Position numbers and translations under genes: made by a program
NCBI GenBank assembly: GCA_951813535.1
Contig: OX638345.1
Coordinates: 695,029 to 759,028, forward strand
Length of the DNA: 64,000 bases
Reading direction: 5' to 3'
DNA from: an uncultured Dehalococcoidia bacterium
GTDB lineage: Bacteria; Chloroflexota; Dehalococcoidia; Lucifugimonadales; UBA3495
Shown: in pieces, positions 26,113 to 34,960 of the stretch
Layout of the letters: each line of letters opens with the position of its first letter
Position numbering within the stretch: the stretch's first letter is position 1
Notes under the pieces: model-generated
Database searches by the model: none
What the model saw: only the letters and a program-made list of their open reading frames with translations
What the model was told of the DNA's origin: nothing

Positions 26113-27062
26113 TCGGGTTCCGCTCCCGCCTCGCCGGTAACTTCCATAAATCCAGCCTCCAGCGAACCGGACGACGGCCGCAGCTGGGAGATGTACACGC
26201 CGGCGTTGGCCAGGTCCCGGCTGACTTCCCACTCGCGTCCCGCCGCGACCGCCACCTCCAGGCCGTCCTCGGACCGGATCCTGATTTCCCAGCCGGCATC
26301 CGTCAGCACGGACGCCGCGGCGTCATCGTCGGTGGTGCGTACCAGCGCCGAGGCGGGGGCGCCCATGCCGGCAACGGAGCCGCAGTAAAGCAGTTTGCCC
26401 CGTCTCAGGATGGCAACCTGGTCGCAAACCTGTTCCACCTCGTTCAGCAGATGGCTCGCCAGGATCACGGTGCGCCGACCGTTGACGGCCAGGTCGCGAA
26501 TAAGATCGCGCACTTCGACGATCCCAACCGGGTCGAGCCCGTTGGTCGGCTCGTCGAGGATCAGCAGCGACGGGTCGCCCAGCAGAGTGGCGGCGATTCC
26601 CAGCCGCTGTTTCATGCCCGTGGAGCAGGCGCGAAACCTGCGGCGGGCCGCTTCGCCACCCAGGTTGACGGCGTCCAGCAGGTCCTCGACCTCCCCGTCG
26701 CCGCCGTCCGATTCATAAACGCCCTGCAGGCACTTCAGGTTGTCCCGGCAGGACAGATAGGGCCAGAAGATCGGGCGCTCGATGAGCGTTCCAACGTTGT
26801 CCAATGCCTGAGCCTGCCCTGCCGGTCCGTCGTGCCCGAACAGGCTGACCGTTCCGTCGGTGGGACGGATGAAACCGGATAGCATGGACAGGAGGGTGGT
26901 CTTGCCGGACCCGTTGGGGCCAAGCAATCCGAACACGCCGCCGGAGGGAATGTCCAGGCTCACGTCGTCCACCGCCGTAACCCGGCCGAACCGCTTGGTC
27001 AGGCCCGAAACCGAGACGGCCGGCACGGCCCCCTGCGATGACGCGGAAACGGCGTCCGTCAC
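26109..27062 (-). CDS. ABC transporter ATP-binding protein
   Basis: The 317-residue product is a CcmA/NatA-type ATPase. Walker A GPNGSGKTT is at residues 48-56, Walker B with catalytic Glu is LLILDEPTNGLDP, and the switch His is in ILASHLLNEVEQ. The signature reads CSTGMKQRL in place of LSGGMKQRL, a mild variant. About 90 C-terminal residues extend past the nucleotide-binding domain. It works with the permease at 25288. Confidence 0.88.
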   Translation of the reverse strand: MTDAVSASSQGAVPAVSVSGLTKRFGRVTAVDDVSLDIPSGGVFGLLGPNGSGKTTLLSMLSGFIRPTDGTVSLFGHDGPAGQAQALDNVGTLIERPIFWPYLSCRDNLKCLQGVYESDGGDGEVEDLLDAVNLGGEAARRRFRACSTGMKQRLGIAATLLGDPSLLILDEPTNGLDPVGIVEVRDLIRDLAVNGRRTVILASHLLNEVEQVCDQVAILRRGKLLYCGSVAGMGAPASALVRTTDDDAAASVLTDAGWEIRIRSEDGLEVAVAAGREWEVSRDLANAGVYISQLRPSSGSLEAGFMEVTGEAGAEPE

Positions 27063-27071
27063 GGCAGCCGA

Positions 27072-28274
27072 TCAGACCAGGACGTCAAAGCCATAGCCGG
27101 CGTTGTTCAGGGCGCCGTCCCCAAATCGGGACAGCTTCAGCGGCGAGATGTCCACGGTCGTCGCCGCGCCGCTGCCAATCAACTCGGCCATCACCACGCC
27201 CACCATGGGAGACAGCTTGAAGCCGTGACCGCTGAAACCGGTGCACAGGTAGAGTCCGTCCACATCCTCGACTCGATCCATGATGGGATGGGAGTCGGGC
27301 GTATTGGTGTACAGCCCGGCGTAGCCCGCCGCCAGTTCCGCGTCGGCGATGGCCGGGATCCGCCGCGCCAGACGCTGCCAGACGTCCTCGATGAACGATG
27401 GACTGGCCCGTTGGGCGAACACCTCCGGATCCTCCACAACGTCCGAGTGGTTGCCGTTGCCCACCAGGGTCAGGTCCTGGCCCTCGGGCCGGAAGTAGAT
27501 GCGATTGCCGATGTCGGCCCCGCCCGGATGGTAGGGCACGACATCCAGCGGCCGGCGGAAGTGCAGGACTTCGTGGCGCGTCGCGACGAGGGGCACGTCG
27601 ATGCCGTGAGGCGTGAGGAAGCGCGCCGTCCACGGACCGGTGGCTACCACCACGATGCCGGTCTCGATCCGCTCTCCGGTTGCGGTTTTCACCGCCACAA
27701 CCCGGCTGCCGTCTTCGCTGGTTTCGATGGCATCCGCAGCGGTTTGCAGCCGGATGGTTACTCCCTCGCTGCGGGCCCGGGTGGCGTAGGCGTAGGCGGT
27801 CCCCGAGGCGTCGGCGTGGCCGGAATAGGGCTCGTAGGCGATGGCTGCCGCGTCGGCAACCTCGAACCCGGGAGCCAGCTCCGCCGCGTCGGCGGCGCTG
27901 ATGATATCGGTGATCACGCCCACCGACTGCTGGGTGGCGATGTTGGCCCGGAAGGACGGCAAGTCCTCTTCGCCCGCGAACACCAGGTAACCGGTGCGAG
28001 TGTAACCGCACTCGCCGCCGATCAGGTCGGCGAAGTTGCGGAAGATGTGCAGGCTCCGCCAGGCCAGTTCGGCGTTGACAGCAGTGGAGTAGTGCATGCG
28101 CACCGCCCCGCTGCTCCGCCCGGTGGAGCCGCTGCCCAGGGTGTCGCGCTCCAGGAGCACAATGCGGCGCAACCCGTGGTCGGCGGCGGTCAGCGCCAGG
28201 TTGCAGGCGATGCTGCAGCCCATGACGCCTCCCCCGATGATCACGACATCGGCGGTTTCGGTCGCCCTGGTCAT
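27072..28274 (-). CDS. FAD-dependent oxidoreductase (DAO family)
   Basis: The 400-residue product is of the glycine/sarcosine/D-amino-acid oxidase family. The N-terminal Rossmann motif VVIIGGGVMGCSIA (about residues 10-23) binds FAD, RSSGAVRMHY follows as the family's second flavin-contact region, and the C-terminal LYLCTGFSGHGFKLSPMVG is typical of sarcosine oxidase beta or related enzymes. It likely oxidises an N-methyl or secondary amine. It overlaps the HEPN gene start downstream by four bases and trails the ABC pair, but the functional link is unclear. Confidence 0.88.
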   Translation of the reverse strand: MTRATETADVVIIGGGVMGCSIACNLALTAADHGLRRIVLLERDTLGSGSTGRSSGAVRMHYSTAVNAELAWRSLHIFRNFADLIGGECGYTRTGYLVFAGEEDLPSFRANIATQQSVGVITDIISAADAAELAPGFEVADAAAIAYEPYSGHADASGTAYAYATRARSEGVTIRLQTAADAIETSEDGSRVVAVKTATGERIETGIVVVATGPWTARFLTPHGIDVPLVATRHEVLHFRRPLDVVPYHPGGADIGNRIYFRPEGQDLTLVGNGNHSDVVEDPEVFAQRASPSFIEDVWQRLARRIPAIADAELAAGYAGLYTNTPDSHPIMDRVEDVDGLYLCTGFSGHGFKLSPMVGVVMAELIGSGAATTVDISPLKLSRFGDGALNNAGYGFDVLV

Positions 28275-28756
28275 GGTGCAGCCGCGTCCACTGGGCAGAG
28301 TTCCTGGAGAAGGTCGATCGCTGCTATAACTTCGCGCGTGTTAGCGGTGACTGTAGCGCCAGACAGATCGTTTTCATACCAATGTTGGTGCAGGCTTCTG
28401 GCTGTCGAAAGGCCTTGACGCAACGTGTCTCCGGCAGCGGTGTCCACCGTTCCCACCAGCAGGGCTATTCGGTCGGCCGCCCCGATGATGCTCGCGTGGT
28501 GAGTCACGCGCAAGCCATGGTCAGCTGCGACGGCCTTGATGGTCTGGGCGTATGCTCCCCAAGATTTTTCCGCCGCCTGAAGACAATCCCCTTCGTCGAG
28601 GCTCTTCTGGGCGTGGTCACGATAATGGGCCAAATTGCCGCGATAGACCTCAGCCTGTTGCGACCCTTCGGTCACAGACAGGTCCACCGGCTGCCGGCCT
28701 TCCCTGAGGCCGGCGCGTATCGCCTCGGTCACTTGTTCAGTAGAGAAGCCAGTCAT
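28271..28756 (-). CDS. PaREP1/HEPN-like protein, copy 2
   Basis: The 161-residue product is all-helical and resembles PaREP1-type HEPN proteins (KSLDEGDCLQAAEKSWGAYAQTIKA near residues 52-76, SLHQHWYENDL near 122-132). An R-x4-H pattern occurs in RSLHQH, which is the HEPN RNase signature in active members. It is clearly a paralog of the adjacent gene at 28753 and overlaps it by four bases. No nucleotidyltransferase antitoxin partner is beside it. RNase activity is a hypothesis. Confidence 0.65.
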   Translation of the reverse strand: MTGFSTEQVTEAIRAGLREGRQPVDLSVTEGSQQAEVYRGNLAHYRDHAQKSLDEGDCLQAAEKSWGAYAQTIKAVAADHGLRVTHHASIIGAADRIALLVGTVDTAAGDTLRQGLSTARSLHQHWYENDLSGATVTANTREVIAAIDLLQELCPVDAAAP

Positions 28757-29244
28757 TGCTCAGATGTATCCGCAGGAAAGAGTTCCTGGAGGAAGTCTAT
28801 TGCCGCCGCTACGGCATCCGCCCGTCGCGTTACCGTTTCGTCGGGCAGGTCGTTCTCATAGAAATGGATATGCAGGCTATGAGCCGAATTCACGCCATTG
28901 TCCAAAACCGACCCGGCAACCGGGTCAGTGCTGGAAACGAGCGCCACCAGTTGTTCAGAAACTCTCAAGATACTCGTGTGGCTACGGACCCGCAGGCCGC
29001 GGTTGGCGGCAATTGCCTTAACAGTCTGGGAGTACGCCCCCCACGATTTCTCGGCGACCTGCCGATAGTCTCCTGCGTCCAGGCTTTTGCGAACATGTTC
29101 CCGGTAATGGACCAAATTGTCTCGATAGGTCACTGCCGCCTCCGCCGCTTCGGAGTCGGACAACTCAACATCCGGTCGGTTCGGTAAGGCGGCGCGTATC
29201 GCGTCGCTCACTTGCTGGGGTGAGAGGTCTGGTGATCCCGCCAT
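28753..29244 (-). CDS. PaREP1/HEPN-like protein, copy 1
   Basis: The 163-residue product shares the same layout as the downstream copy: KSLDAGDYRQVAEKSWGAYSQTVKA in the middle and SLHIHFYENDL toward the end. Here the position of Arg in the R-x4-H pattern is His, so it may be inactive as an RNase if the motif matters. The pair arose by tandem duplication and reads as one operon with the FAD oxidase at 27072. Function is unknown. Confidence 0.65.
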   Translation of the reverse strand: MAGSPDLSPQQVSDAIRAALPNRPDVELSDSEAAEAAVTYRDNLVHYREHVRKSLDAGDYRQVAEKSWGAYSQTVKAIAANRGLRVRSHTSILRVSEQLVALVSSTDPVAGSVLDNGVNSAHSLHIHFYENDLPDETVTRRADAVAAAIDFLQELFPADTSEQ

Positions 29245-29299
29245 GTCGTAATTCCGTGGCCCTTGCGTAGAATCATAACACGGCGCACCCGCGCGTCAT

Positions 29300-29701
29300 T
29301 CATCCTCGTTCCCGTGACCGGCGCACCCGAAAGCTGGCTCCCCGTTGTTTCCGCATCCAGCGGAGGAAGTCCGCGACCCTGGGATTTGAACGGAGCAGCG
29401 CGACGCTGTACATCTCCTCAGCCAGCGTGGTGACCGAAAACATGGCGTGCACCTGCCGGTGACAGGTCGGGCAAAGCATCGCGGTCGGCCCGTGGTTACC
29501 GCCGCGGGCGCGGGGGATCAAATGGTGGACCGTGAATCTATCCACGATCCGTTCGCAGAGCTCACAAGCGCCGGGGTCGTCTCCCGGACGTCGGCGACGT
29601 ACCGCGCCGTCGGGCTCGCGAGATGCGTGAGGAGGTGCGGATGCGGCGGTTTTCTCCTCGCGCCCGCCACGAGAACGGGTGCGCGCTGTCCGCCTAGCCA
29701 T
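29300..29701 (-). CDS. HNH endonuclease
   Basis: The 133-residue product carries an HNH nuclease motif: CELC, then HHLIPRARGGNHGPTAMLCPTCHRQVH, giving a zinc-binding Cys4 set and the catalytic His. The first 45 residues are Arg-rich and probably disordered. It overlaps the end of the gene at 29694 by eight bases. It could belong to a restriction or mobile-element function, but no methylase or partner is adjacent. Confidence 0.8.
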   Translation of the reverse strand: MARRTARTRSRGGREEKTAASAPPHASREPDGAVRRRRPGDDPGACELCERIVDRFTVHHLIPRARGGNHGPTAMLCPTCHRQVHAMFSVTTLAEEMYSVALLRSNPRVADFLRWMRKQRGASFRVRRSRERG

Positions 29702-30191
29702 TGCCGCCCTGGCCGGATGTGTCCAGGAACCGCCAGCCGGGTAGATCGACCTGCCATTGGGCGTCTTCGAGCAGCATGGGTATCATCAGGCCCGACATCA
29801 GGCGGCTGTGCTGCACCACCGTCTCATCGGTCACGCCAAAGGGCAGGAAGACGAAAGCGTGCTGGTCGTCCACGTAGCGGGTGGGGGCGGCGGCTAGCTC
29901 GGTAAGGTCTTCCAGGGGCCACAGGCGCAGGACGGTGGTCCGGAAGTCGTCCATCATCGACCCACGCATGGGGTGGTCCGGGTCGTAGGCAGCGCGGTAG
30001 GCCACCTGCATATCGATGTTGAGCCGGGTCGCCCACACGCCCATCCGCATGCCGCGGGTTTCCTTGGACAGCATCGACCAGGCCAGGTCCATGTCCCCGT
30101 CGCGGATGGATTCGGCGAACAGGCCGGCGCGCTGCCCAACCTCGTCGGGTTCCTGGCTGCGGCGTTGCCCGGGCATTCGCATGCTGATCAT
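29694..30191 (-). CDS. Hypothetical protein
   Basis: The 165-residue product has no signal peptide or membrane helix. A helical N-terminal region (GLFAESIRDGDMDLAWSML) resembles the start of small NTF2-like or DUF4878-type domains, but this is only an impression. It lies between the gamma-glutamyltransferase and the HNH gene in a leftward run. Alternative starts exist at 30182 and 30176. Confidence 0.5.
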   Translation of the reverse strand: MISMRMPGQRRSQEPDEVGQRAGLFAESIRDGDMDLAWSMLSKETRGMRMGVWATRLNIDMQVAYRAAYDPDHPMRGSMMDDFRTTVLRLWPLEDLTELAAAPTRYVDDQHAFVFLPFGVTDETVVQHSRLMSGLMIPMLLEDAQWQVDLPGWRFLDTSGQGGNG

Positions 30192-30226
30192 CCTCGGTGC
30201 GGTCGGAACGTGGTCGAAAGGCCCGC

Positions 30227-31969
30227 TCAGTACCCCACGGCGTATCCGTCATAGCGGGGGTCGGCGGCGCCATGCAGCGCCGCCGTGTCGGGGTCGATGT
30301 ACAGGACCATTTCGCGGCCGGTGACGCCGTCCCACGCATCCAGCTCGTGCACCGGGTGTCCCATGGTCCGGAGTTGCCGCAGCTCGGCCTGGTCGAAACG
30401 ATTTTCGATGAGGAGGCGGTCCACGGCGGTGTGAGGCAACGTGGATTCGGTGCCGTCGCCAACGTGCTTCCAGCGCGGCGCTTCCACGGCTTCTTGCACC
30501 GTCATCCCGTGGTCGACCAGGTTGGTGATGACCTGCATGTTGCTCTGCACCTGACAGTCGGCCCCCGGCGTGCCCAGCGCGTAGGTCAGGCGGCGGCCGG
30601 ACGAGGATCTGCCGTTCCCCGACGACGGCTGTCGGAACACCATCACCGGGTTCATGGTATGTCGTACCCGCTTGCCCGGCTGCAGGCAGTCCACGTGATC
30701 CGGGTCCAGGTGCCAGTAGGTCATGCGGTTGTTCAGCAGGATGCCGGTATCCCCGGCCACCAGGGACGAACCCCAGCCGCTCTGGATGCTCTGCAACTGG
30801 CACACCGCGTTGCCGGCGCGGTCGGCAACCACGAAGCAGGTGGTGTCCTCCTGCTCGGAGCGGGGGCCGCGACGCCGTGCGCCCACGCCGGCCGGCGACC
30901 GGCGCTGTCCCGCCGGTTCATGTTGCCAGGGATCGCCGGCGCCCACGTTCTCGGATGCCCGCTCCAGGTCGATGGTGGCGGCGCGTTCCCGGGCGTATTC
31001 GGCCGAAAGCATACCGGCGACGGGCACGTCGATGTAATCCGGGTCCGCCACGTACGCCTCGCGGTCGGCGAACGCCATCTTCTTGGCTTCTACCATCAGG
31101 TGGATGGATGCCGCGGAGCCGAACCCCAGGCTCGCCATGTCGTGTTGACGGATGACGTTGAGTTCCTGCAGCAGGATGTGTCCGCTGGAGTTGGGCGGCG
31201 CCTCGTAAACCGTGTAGTCGCCGTAGTCCGTGGAGATTGGATCCTGCCAGCGCGCCGAACAGTCGTTCAGGTCGGCCATGGTGAGCAGACCGCCTTGTTC
31301 TTCGCTGAAGCGCACAATGGCTTCGCCGATCTCGCCCCGGTAGAAGACGTCCCGCCCCTGTTCCGCAATGGCTGAAAGCGTGCGCGCCAAATCGGCCTGC
31401 CGGAGAATGTCGCCGGCCCGAAGCGGCTCGCCGGACCCGTCCCGGGTGAAGATCGCCCGGCTGGTGGGGAACTCGCAAAGGAGCGGGTCACCGGCGATGG
31501 CTGACGCCAGGTAGTGGGTCACGGGGAAACCGTCGTCGGCCAGGGCGATGGCCGGAGCGAAAACATCGGTCAGCGGGAGCGACCCGTACTCGGAATGGAC
31601 GTCCAGCCACGCGTTGAGCAGACCCGGTACCGACACGCTCAGGATCCCCTTCATGGGGATGCCGTCGCGGTATCGTTCCAGGGTTGCGCCATAGGGCGCG
31701 GCCCCGGTCCCGTTGGACAGCCGCAGGGAATCGTCCTCCCCCCGGTATGCCATGATGAACCCGTCGCCGCCGATGCCCGACATCAGCGGTTCAACAACGT
31801 TCAGCACAGCGGCGGTGGCAATCGCGGCGTCGAACGCGTTTCCGCCCTTTTGCAGGATGGAGATGCCCGCCTGCGCGGCCAGGGGATGGCCGGCGCACAC
31901 CATACCGTTGCGCCCCATGACCACGGGACGATGGGCCGAGTAACGAATGCCGTGGGGTGTGGCTGACAT
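30227..31969 (-). CDS. Gamma-glutamyltransferase family protein
   Basis: The 580-residue product is an Ntn-hydrolase of the gamma-glutamyltranspeptidase family, synthesised as a single chain that cleaves itself before the nucleophile. Features include GKGGNAFDAAIA-type N-terminal motif (KGGNAFDAAIATAAVLNVVEP, about residues 41-61), SGIGGDGFIM (64-73) and the nucleophile region DTTCFVVAD with Thr376. A basic insert (about 352-372) precedes the cleavage site. There is no signal peptide, so it is probably cytoplasmic. The substrate may be glutathione-like or another gamma-glutamyl compound. Confidence 0.88.
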   Translation of the reverse strand: MSATPHGIRYSAHRPVVMGRNGMVCAGHPLAAQAGISILQKGGNAFDAAIATAAVLNVVEPLMSGIGGDGFIMAYRGEDDSLRLSNGTGAAPYGATLERYRDGIPMKGILSVSVPGLLNAWLDVHSEYGSLPLTDVFAPAIALADDGFPVTHYLASAIAGDPLLCEFPTSRAIFTRDGSGEPLRAGDILRQADLARTLSAIAEQGRDVFYRGEIGEAIVRFSEEQGGLLTMADLNDCSARWQDPISTDYGDYTVYEAPPNSSGHILLQELNVIRQHDMASLGFGSAASIHLMVEAKKMAFADREAYVADPDYIDVPVAGMLSAEYARERAATIDLERASENVGAGDPWQHEPAGQRRSPAGVGARRRGPRSEQEDTTCFVVADRAGNAVCQLQSIQSGWGSSLVAGDTGILLNNRMTYWHLDPDHVDCLQPGKRVRHTMNPVMVFRQPSSGNGRSSSGRRLTYALGTPGADCQVQSNMQVITNLVDHGMTVQEAVEAPRWKHVGDGTESTLPHTAVDRLLIENRFDQAELRQLRTMGHPVHELDAWDGVTGREMVLYIDPDTAALHGAADPRYDGYAVGY

Positions 31970-32055
31970 CAGGACGACGCTCCTTGTGATTGAGTTTCAG
32001 GTCGGTGAGCACCGCGCTTCCTCGACCGCATCGGGCCACTCAACGTATGACCAGG

Positions 32056-32871
32056 TCAGGACGCCGGCGCGCTCACGGGACGGATCGACGCCAGCATGTC
32101 AATGGACACGCCGCCCCTGGAGAAAAAGACCTCCAGCTCGTGGGAGTACAGGCCGCCGGAGCTCCGGAGGGTGTTGAGCAGGGTGTCGGTGCCGATGCTA
32201 AGGATGGAAGAGGGCTCGTGCTGCACGGTTTCCAGGTTTTTCGCGCCGCACAAGTCCAGCGCGGCAAAGATGGTGTCGTGCAGGAAAGCCTCCTCGAGGT
32301 TGGTGTTGTCCAGCAACGCCAGGTTGAAGTTGGCGTGGGCCAGGTTCGCCTGCGCCAGCGTCGCTTCAGTGAACACCGTCTTGTAAAAGGTGGAGTTCGA
32401 CAGGTTGGCGGATTGCATGTCGGCCCAGGTCAGATCAGCCTCGGAAAAATCCGAATGGCTGCAATAGGTGCCGCGCAGAACCGCATAACTCAAATCGGTG
32501 CCGCGCAGGTTGATCTGGCTCAGATCGGCCCGGGCGAGGTTCGCCCCCTGTAGCAGGGCGTGGGACAGGTTGGCCTCCCGGAGGGTCGCCCCCTGCAGGC
32601 TGGCCCCGCGCAGGTCCGCGCTCTGCAGGTTCGCCCCCGTCAGGTCGCAAAAGTGAAGGTCGGCGCCGCGCAGGTCGGCATCGCCCAGGTCCGAGCTGCT
32701 GAAGTCGAGGTGCGTCAGATTGGCCCACGACAGGTTCGCGCCGTGGAGCCGCGCGTTGGCGAAGGACGTGCCGGTCAGGTCCGCGTTGGACCGCAGTTCA
32801 TTCCACGTCGACACGTCTTTGCGCAGCCGGCTCAGGCATTGTTCTTTCGAGACGGTGGGCCAGAGTTTCAT
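32056..32871 (-). CDS. Pentapeptide repeat protein
   Basis: The 271-residue product has about 30 tandem A(D/N)LXX-type pentapeptides over residues 28-200 (for example ADLRGADLHFCDLTGANLQSA), which form a right-handed quadrilateral beta helix. The N-terminal 25 residues and a 70-residue C-terminal tail are not repeats. GGAGG precedes the ATG. Some pentapeptide proteins mimic DNA and protect gyrase, but many have no known role. No quinolone-resistance context is seen. Confidence 0.88.
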   Translation of the reverse strand: MKLWPTVSKEQCLSRLRKDVSTWNELRSNADLTGTSFANARLHGANLSWANLTHLDFSSSDLGDADLRGADLHFCDLTGANLQSADLRGASLQGATLREANLSHALLQGANLARADLSQINLRGTDLSYAVLRGTYCSHSDFSEADLTWADMQSANLSNSTFYKTVFTEATLAQANLAHANFNLALLDNTNLEEAFLHDTIFAALDLCGAKNLETVQHEPSSILSIGTDTLLNTLRSSGGLYSHELEVFFSRGGVSIDMLASIRPVSAPAS

Positions 32872-33062
32872 GACCGGCCTCCTGGTTGGATGGTTACCCT
32901 ATGATGGCAACGTTCGGTTCGATTATTCAACAGCCCGCGCCGCCGGTATGGGCCTTTGACGGGACCGTATGCAAAAGCCCCGGCAGCCGGTAGCGCCGGG
33001 GCGATCGACCTGAATTGTTGGCGACCCCGGGCGTGGCCCGAGACTGCCGGAGGTATCGAAGC

Positions 33063-33440
33063 CTAGTGTCCGCCGCAGCCGCAACCACCGCCGCCGCCGC
33101 CGCAGCCACATCCGCCACCGCCGCAGCCGCAACCACCGCTTCCACATCCGCCGCCGGCGTACATCGGGTTGTTGATGACGAACCCGACCCGGCCGCCGAA
33201 CTCCTCGATGTAGTCGATGGTGGCTTCTTCCAGGAACGGCGCGCTGTCGGAGTCCATGAGGAACTCCATGCCGTCCATGCGGAGTACGGTGTCGTCAGGC
33301 TGGTGCTCCTTCTCCATGGTGAGCATGTACTGGAGGCCTTGTCCGGCAGGCATGGCAACCACCCGCAGGGCGGAACCGGCCTCGTCCTCGGCGGTGACAA
33401 CTTCCTTGAGTTTCTCGATGGCCAGAGGGGTAACGTTCAT
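33063..33440 (-). CDS. A-type Fe-S carrier-like protein with Cys/Gly-rich tail
   Basis: The 125-residue product has the HesB/IscA/ErpA fold (VTPLAIEKLKEVV, then YEE/EEFGGRVGFVINNP), the family that delivers iron-sulfur clusters. Two things are odd. The first ligand Cys is missing: the usual GGGCSGFQY region reads MPAGQGLQYML. The C-terminal CGC is replaced by an extended Gly/Cys tail with seven cysteines in about 25 residues. The start at 33440 has AGGAG upstream. Cluster or metal binding through the tail is an inference. Confidence 0.75.
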   Translation of the reverse strand: MNVTPLAIEKLKEVVTAEDEAGSALRVVAMPAGQGLQYMLTMEKEHQPDDTVLRMDGMEFLMDSDSAPFLEEATIDYIEEFGGRVGFVINNPMYAGGGCGSGGCGCGGGGCGCGGGGGGCGCGGH

Positions 33441-33559
33441 CGTTGTCGCTCCTGAATGGCGCAAGTGACGGGAACCCTACACGAGGTTCCCACATTCCCA
33501 ATAACGAGCAAAGCGTATCACGGGGCAACGAGGGGCGTCAAACGGAGGATGTGCTCATG

Positions 33560-34789
33560 CAGGGCAATCGCATTTCAGATTATTCTAAAAATCGGGCTAA
33601 AGTGTTGCCACGATCTGATTGTCTGAGGTGCGTGGTGGAGATGGACAATGTACCGCTTTCGATTGCCGAACGGTTTGGAATGCTGGAAGACCCGAGAACC
33701 GGACATGCCAAAAGGCATGAGTTGCTGGACATCATCGTCATCACTCTTTGCGCGGTGATCTGTTGCGCCGACAACTGGGTGGAGATTGAGGAGTTCGGTA
33801 AAGCCAAGGAGGATTGGTTCCGCCGCTTCTTGCAGTTGCCAAACGGCATACCCTCCCACGACACCTTTGGTCGGGTGTTTGGTCTGCTGGACCCGGAGCA
33901 GTTTTCGGCCTGTTTCATGGACTGGGTACGCTCGGTGAGTGAACTGGCCCAGGGTGAGGTGGTGGCGATAGATGGCAAGACCCTGCGGGGTTGCCATGAC
34001 CGGGCCAACGGCCGAGGTGCGCTGCATATGGTCAGCGCGTGGGCCACCGAGAACCGGATGGTGTTGGGACAGACCCGCACCGAGGCCCATTCCAACGAGA
34101 TCACGGCGATACCGGAACTGCTCAAGGTGTTGGAACTGAAGGGTTGCCTGGTGACGATAGACGCCATGGGCTGCCAGAGGAACATCGCCCAGCAGGTGGT
34201 GCAGGGGGGCGCTGACTACCTGCTGGCGGTGAAGGCCAACCAGGGAGAGTTGCACCAGAACATCAAGGACCTGTTCGCCTGCTGTGAGCGTGTAGGATGG
34301 GATGGTGTGGCTTACAGCCACCACCAACAGGTGGGCAAAGACCACGGCCGGCTGGAACGGCGGGAGTGCTGGGCGATCACCGACCCAGAGGAACTGACCT
34401 ACGTGGACCCCCAGCGCCAATGGGCCAGCCTGGGCGCGGTGGCCCGGGTCAGCTACCGACGGGACGCTACCACCGATGCCCCAACCGATACCCGCTACTA
34501 CATCTGCAGCTATCCGGCGGACGCGGCCACGCTGCTGGCATCGGCCAGAAGCCACTGGAGCATCGAGAACAGCCTGCACTGGGTGCTGGACGTGGCCTTC
34601 GACGAGGACCACAGCCGAGTGAGGACCGGCCACGCTGACCAGAACCTGGCAGTGATCAGGCACTTGGCACTGAACCTGCTCAAGCAGGAACGCACCGCCA
34701 AAGTCGGCATCAAGGCCAAACGCAAAAAAGCCGGATGGGACTTCGATTACCTGCTCAAAGTCCTATCCCTGTGAAATGCGATTGCCCTG
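33560..34789 (+). mobile_element. ISAs1-family insertion sequence
   Basis: The element is 1230 bp with perfect 18-bp terminal inverted repeats, CAGGGCAATCGCATTTCA at 33560-33577 and its complement at 34772-34789. A 10-bp direct duplication TGTGCTCATG flanks it at 33550-33559 and 34790-34799, the target-site size expected for this family. The insertion is in the left end of the 167-bp palindromic element. Intact ends and duplication suggest a recent insertion. Confidence 0.93.
33641..34774 (+). CDS. ISAs1-family transposase
   Basis: The 377-residue product is a DDE transposase of the H-repeat/ISAs1 group. It has the DUF4372-like N-terminal FGMLEDPRTGHAKRHELLDIIVI, then VVAIDGKTLRG with the first Asp, VTIDAMGCQ with the second and the WSIENSLHWVLDVAF(D/E)ED region with the catalytic Glu. 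The open frame extends to 33443, but GGTGGAG directly precedes the ATG at 33641, and an ATG at 33557 would start outside the element. It is uninterrupted and probably active. Confidence 0.9.
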   Translation: MDNVPLSIAERFGMLEDPRTGHAKRHELLDIIVITLCAVICCADNWVEIEEFGKAKEDWFRRFLQLPNGIPSHDTFGRVFGLLDPEQFSACFMDWVRSVSELAQGEVVAIDGKTLRGCHDRANGRGALHMVSAWATENRMVLGQTRTEAHSNEITAIPELLKVLELKGCLVTIDAMGCQRNIAQQVVQGGADYLLAVKANQGELHQNIKDLFACCERVGWDGVAYSHHQQVGKDHGRLERRECWAITDPEELTYVDPQRQWASLGAVARVSYRRDATTDAPTDTRYYICSYPADAATLLASARSHWSIENSLHWVLDVAFDEDHSRVRTGHADQNLAVIRHLALNLLKQERTAKVGIKAKRKKAGWDFDYLLKVLSL

Positions 34790-34793
34790 TGTG

Positions 34794-34960
34794 CTCATGC
34801 GTACCCAGTTTGGCGGCGGGAAACGTCGGAATCAGGATTTTCAAAATTCAGGGATGATCAGGATTGGAACCGTCGTGTGATGGACATCTCCCAATGCTGC
34901 CAGATCATATAATCCCGTAAATCTTGATTCTGACGATTTACCAAACTGGGTACGCGTGAG
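34794..34960. repeat. 167-bp MITE-like palindromic element, copy A
   Basis: The ends are 20-base inverted repeats: CTCATGCGTACCCAGTTTGG at 34794-34813 and its near-perfect complement (19 of 20) at 34941-34960. Inside are words of the type AATCAGGATT and AATCCCGTAAATC. A second full copy in opposite orientation lies at 63810-63978. It encodes nothing. The ISAs1-family element sits exactly at its left end, and the insertion duplicated part of that end. Confidence 0.8.

Noticed and set aside
27225..28418. A 397-codon open frame antisense to the FAD oxidase gene
   Set aside because: It is a shadow frame with no domain pattern; the FAD-binding motif is on the minus strand.
33063..33160. The Gly/Cys tail repeat as a possible CRISPR or coding tandem repeat array
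   Set aside because: The repeats are short GGC/TGT-type codon runs within one gene and lack spacer structure.
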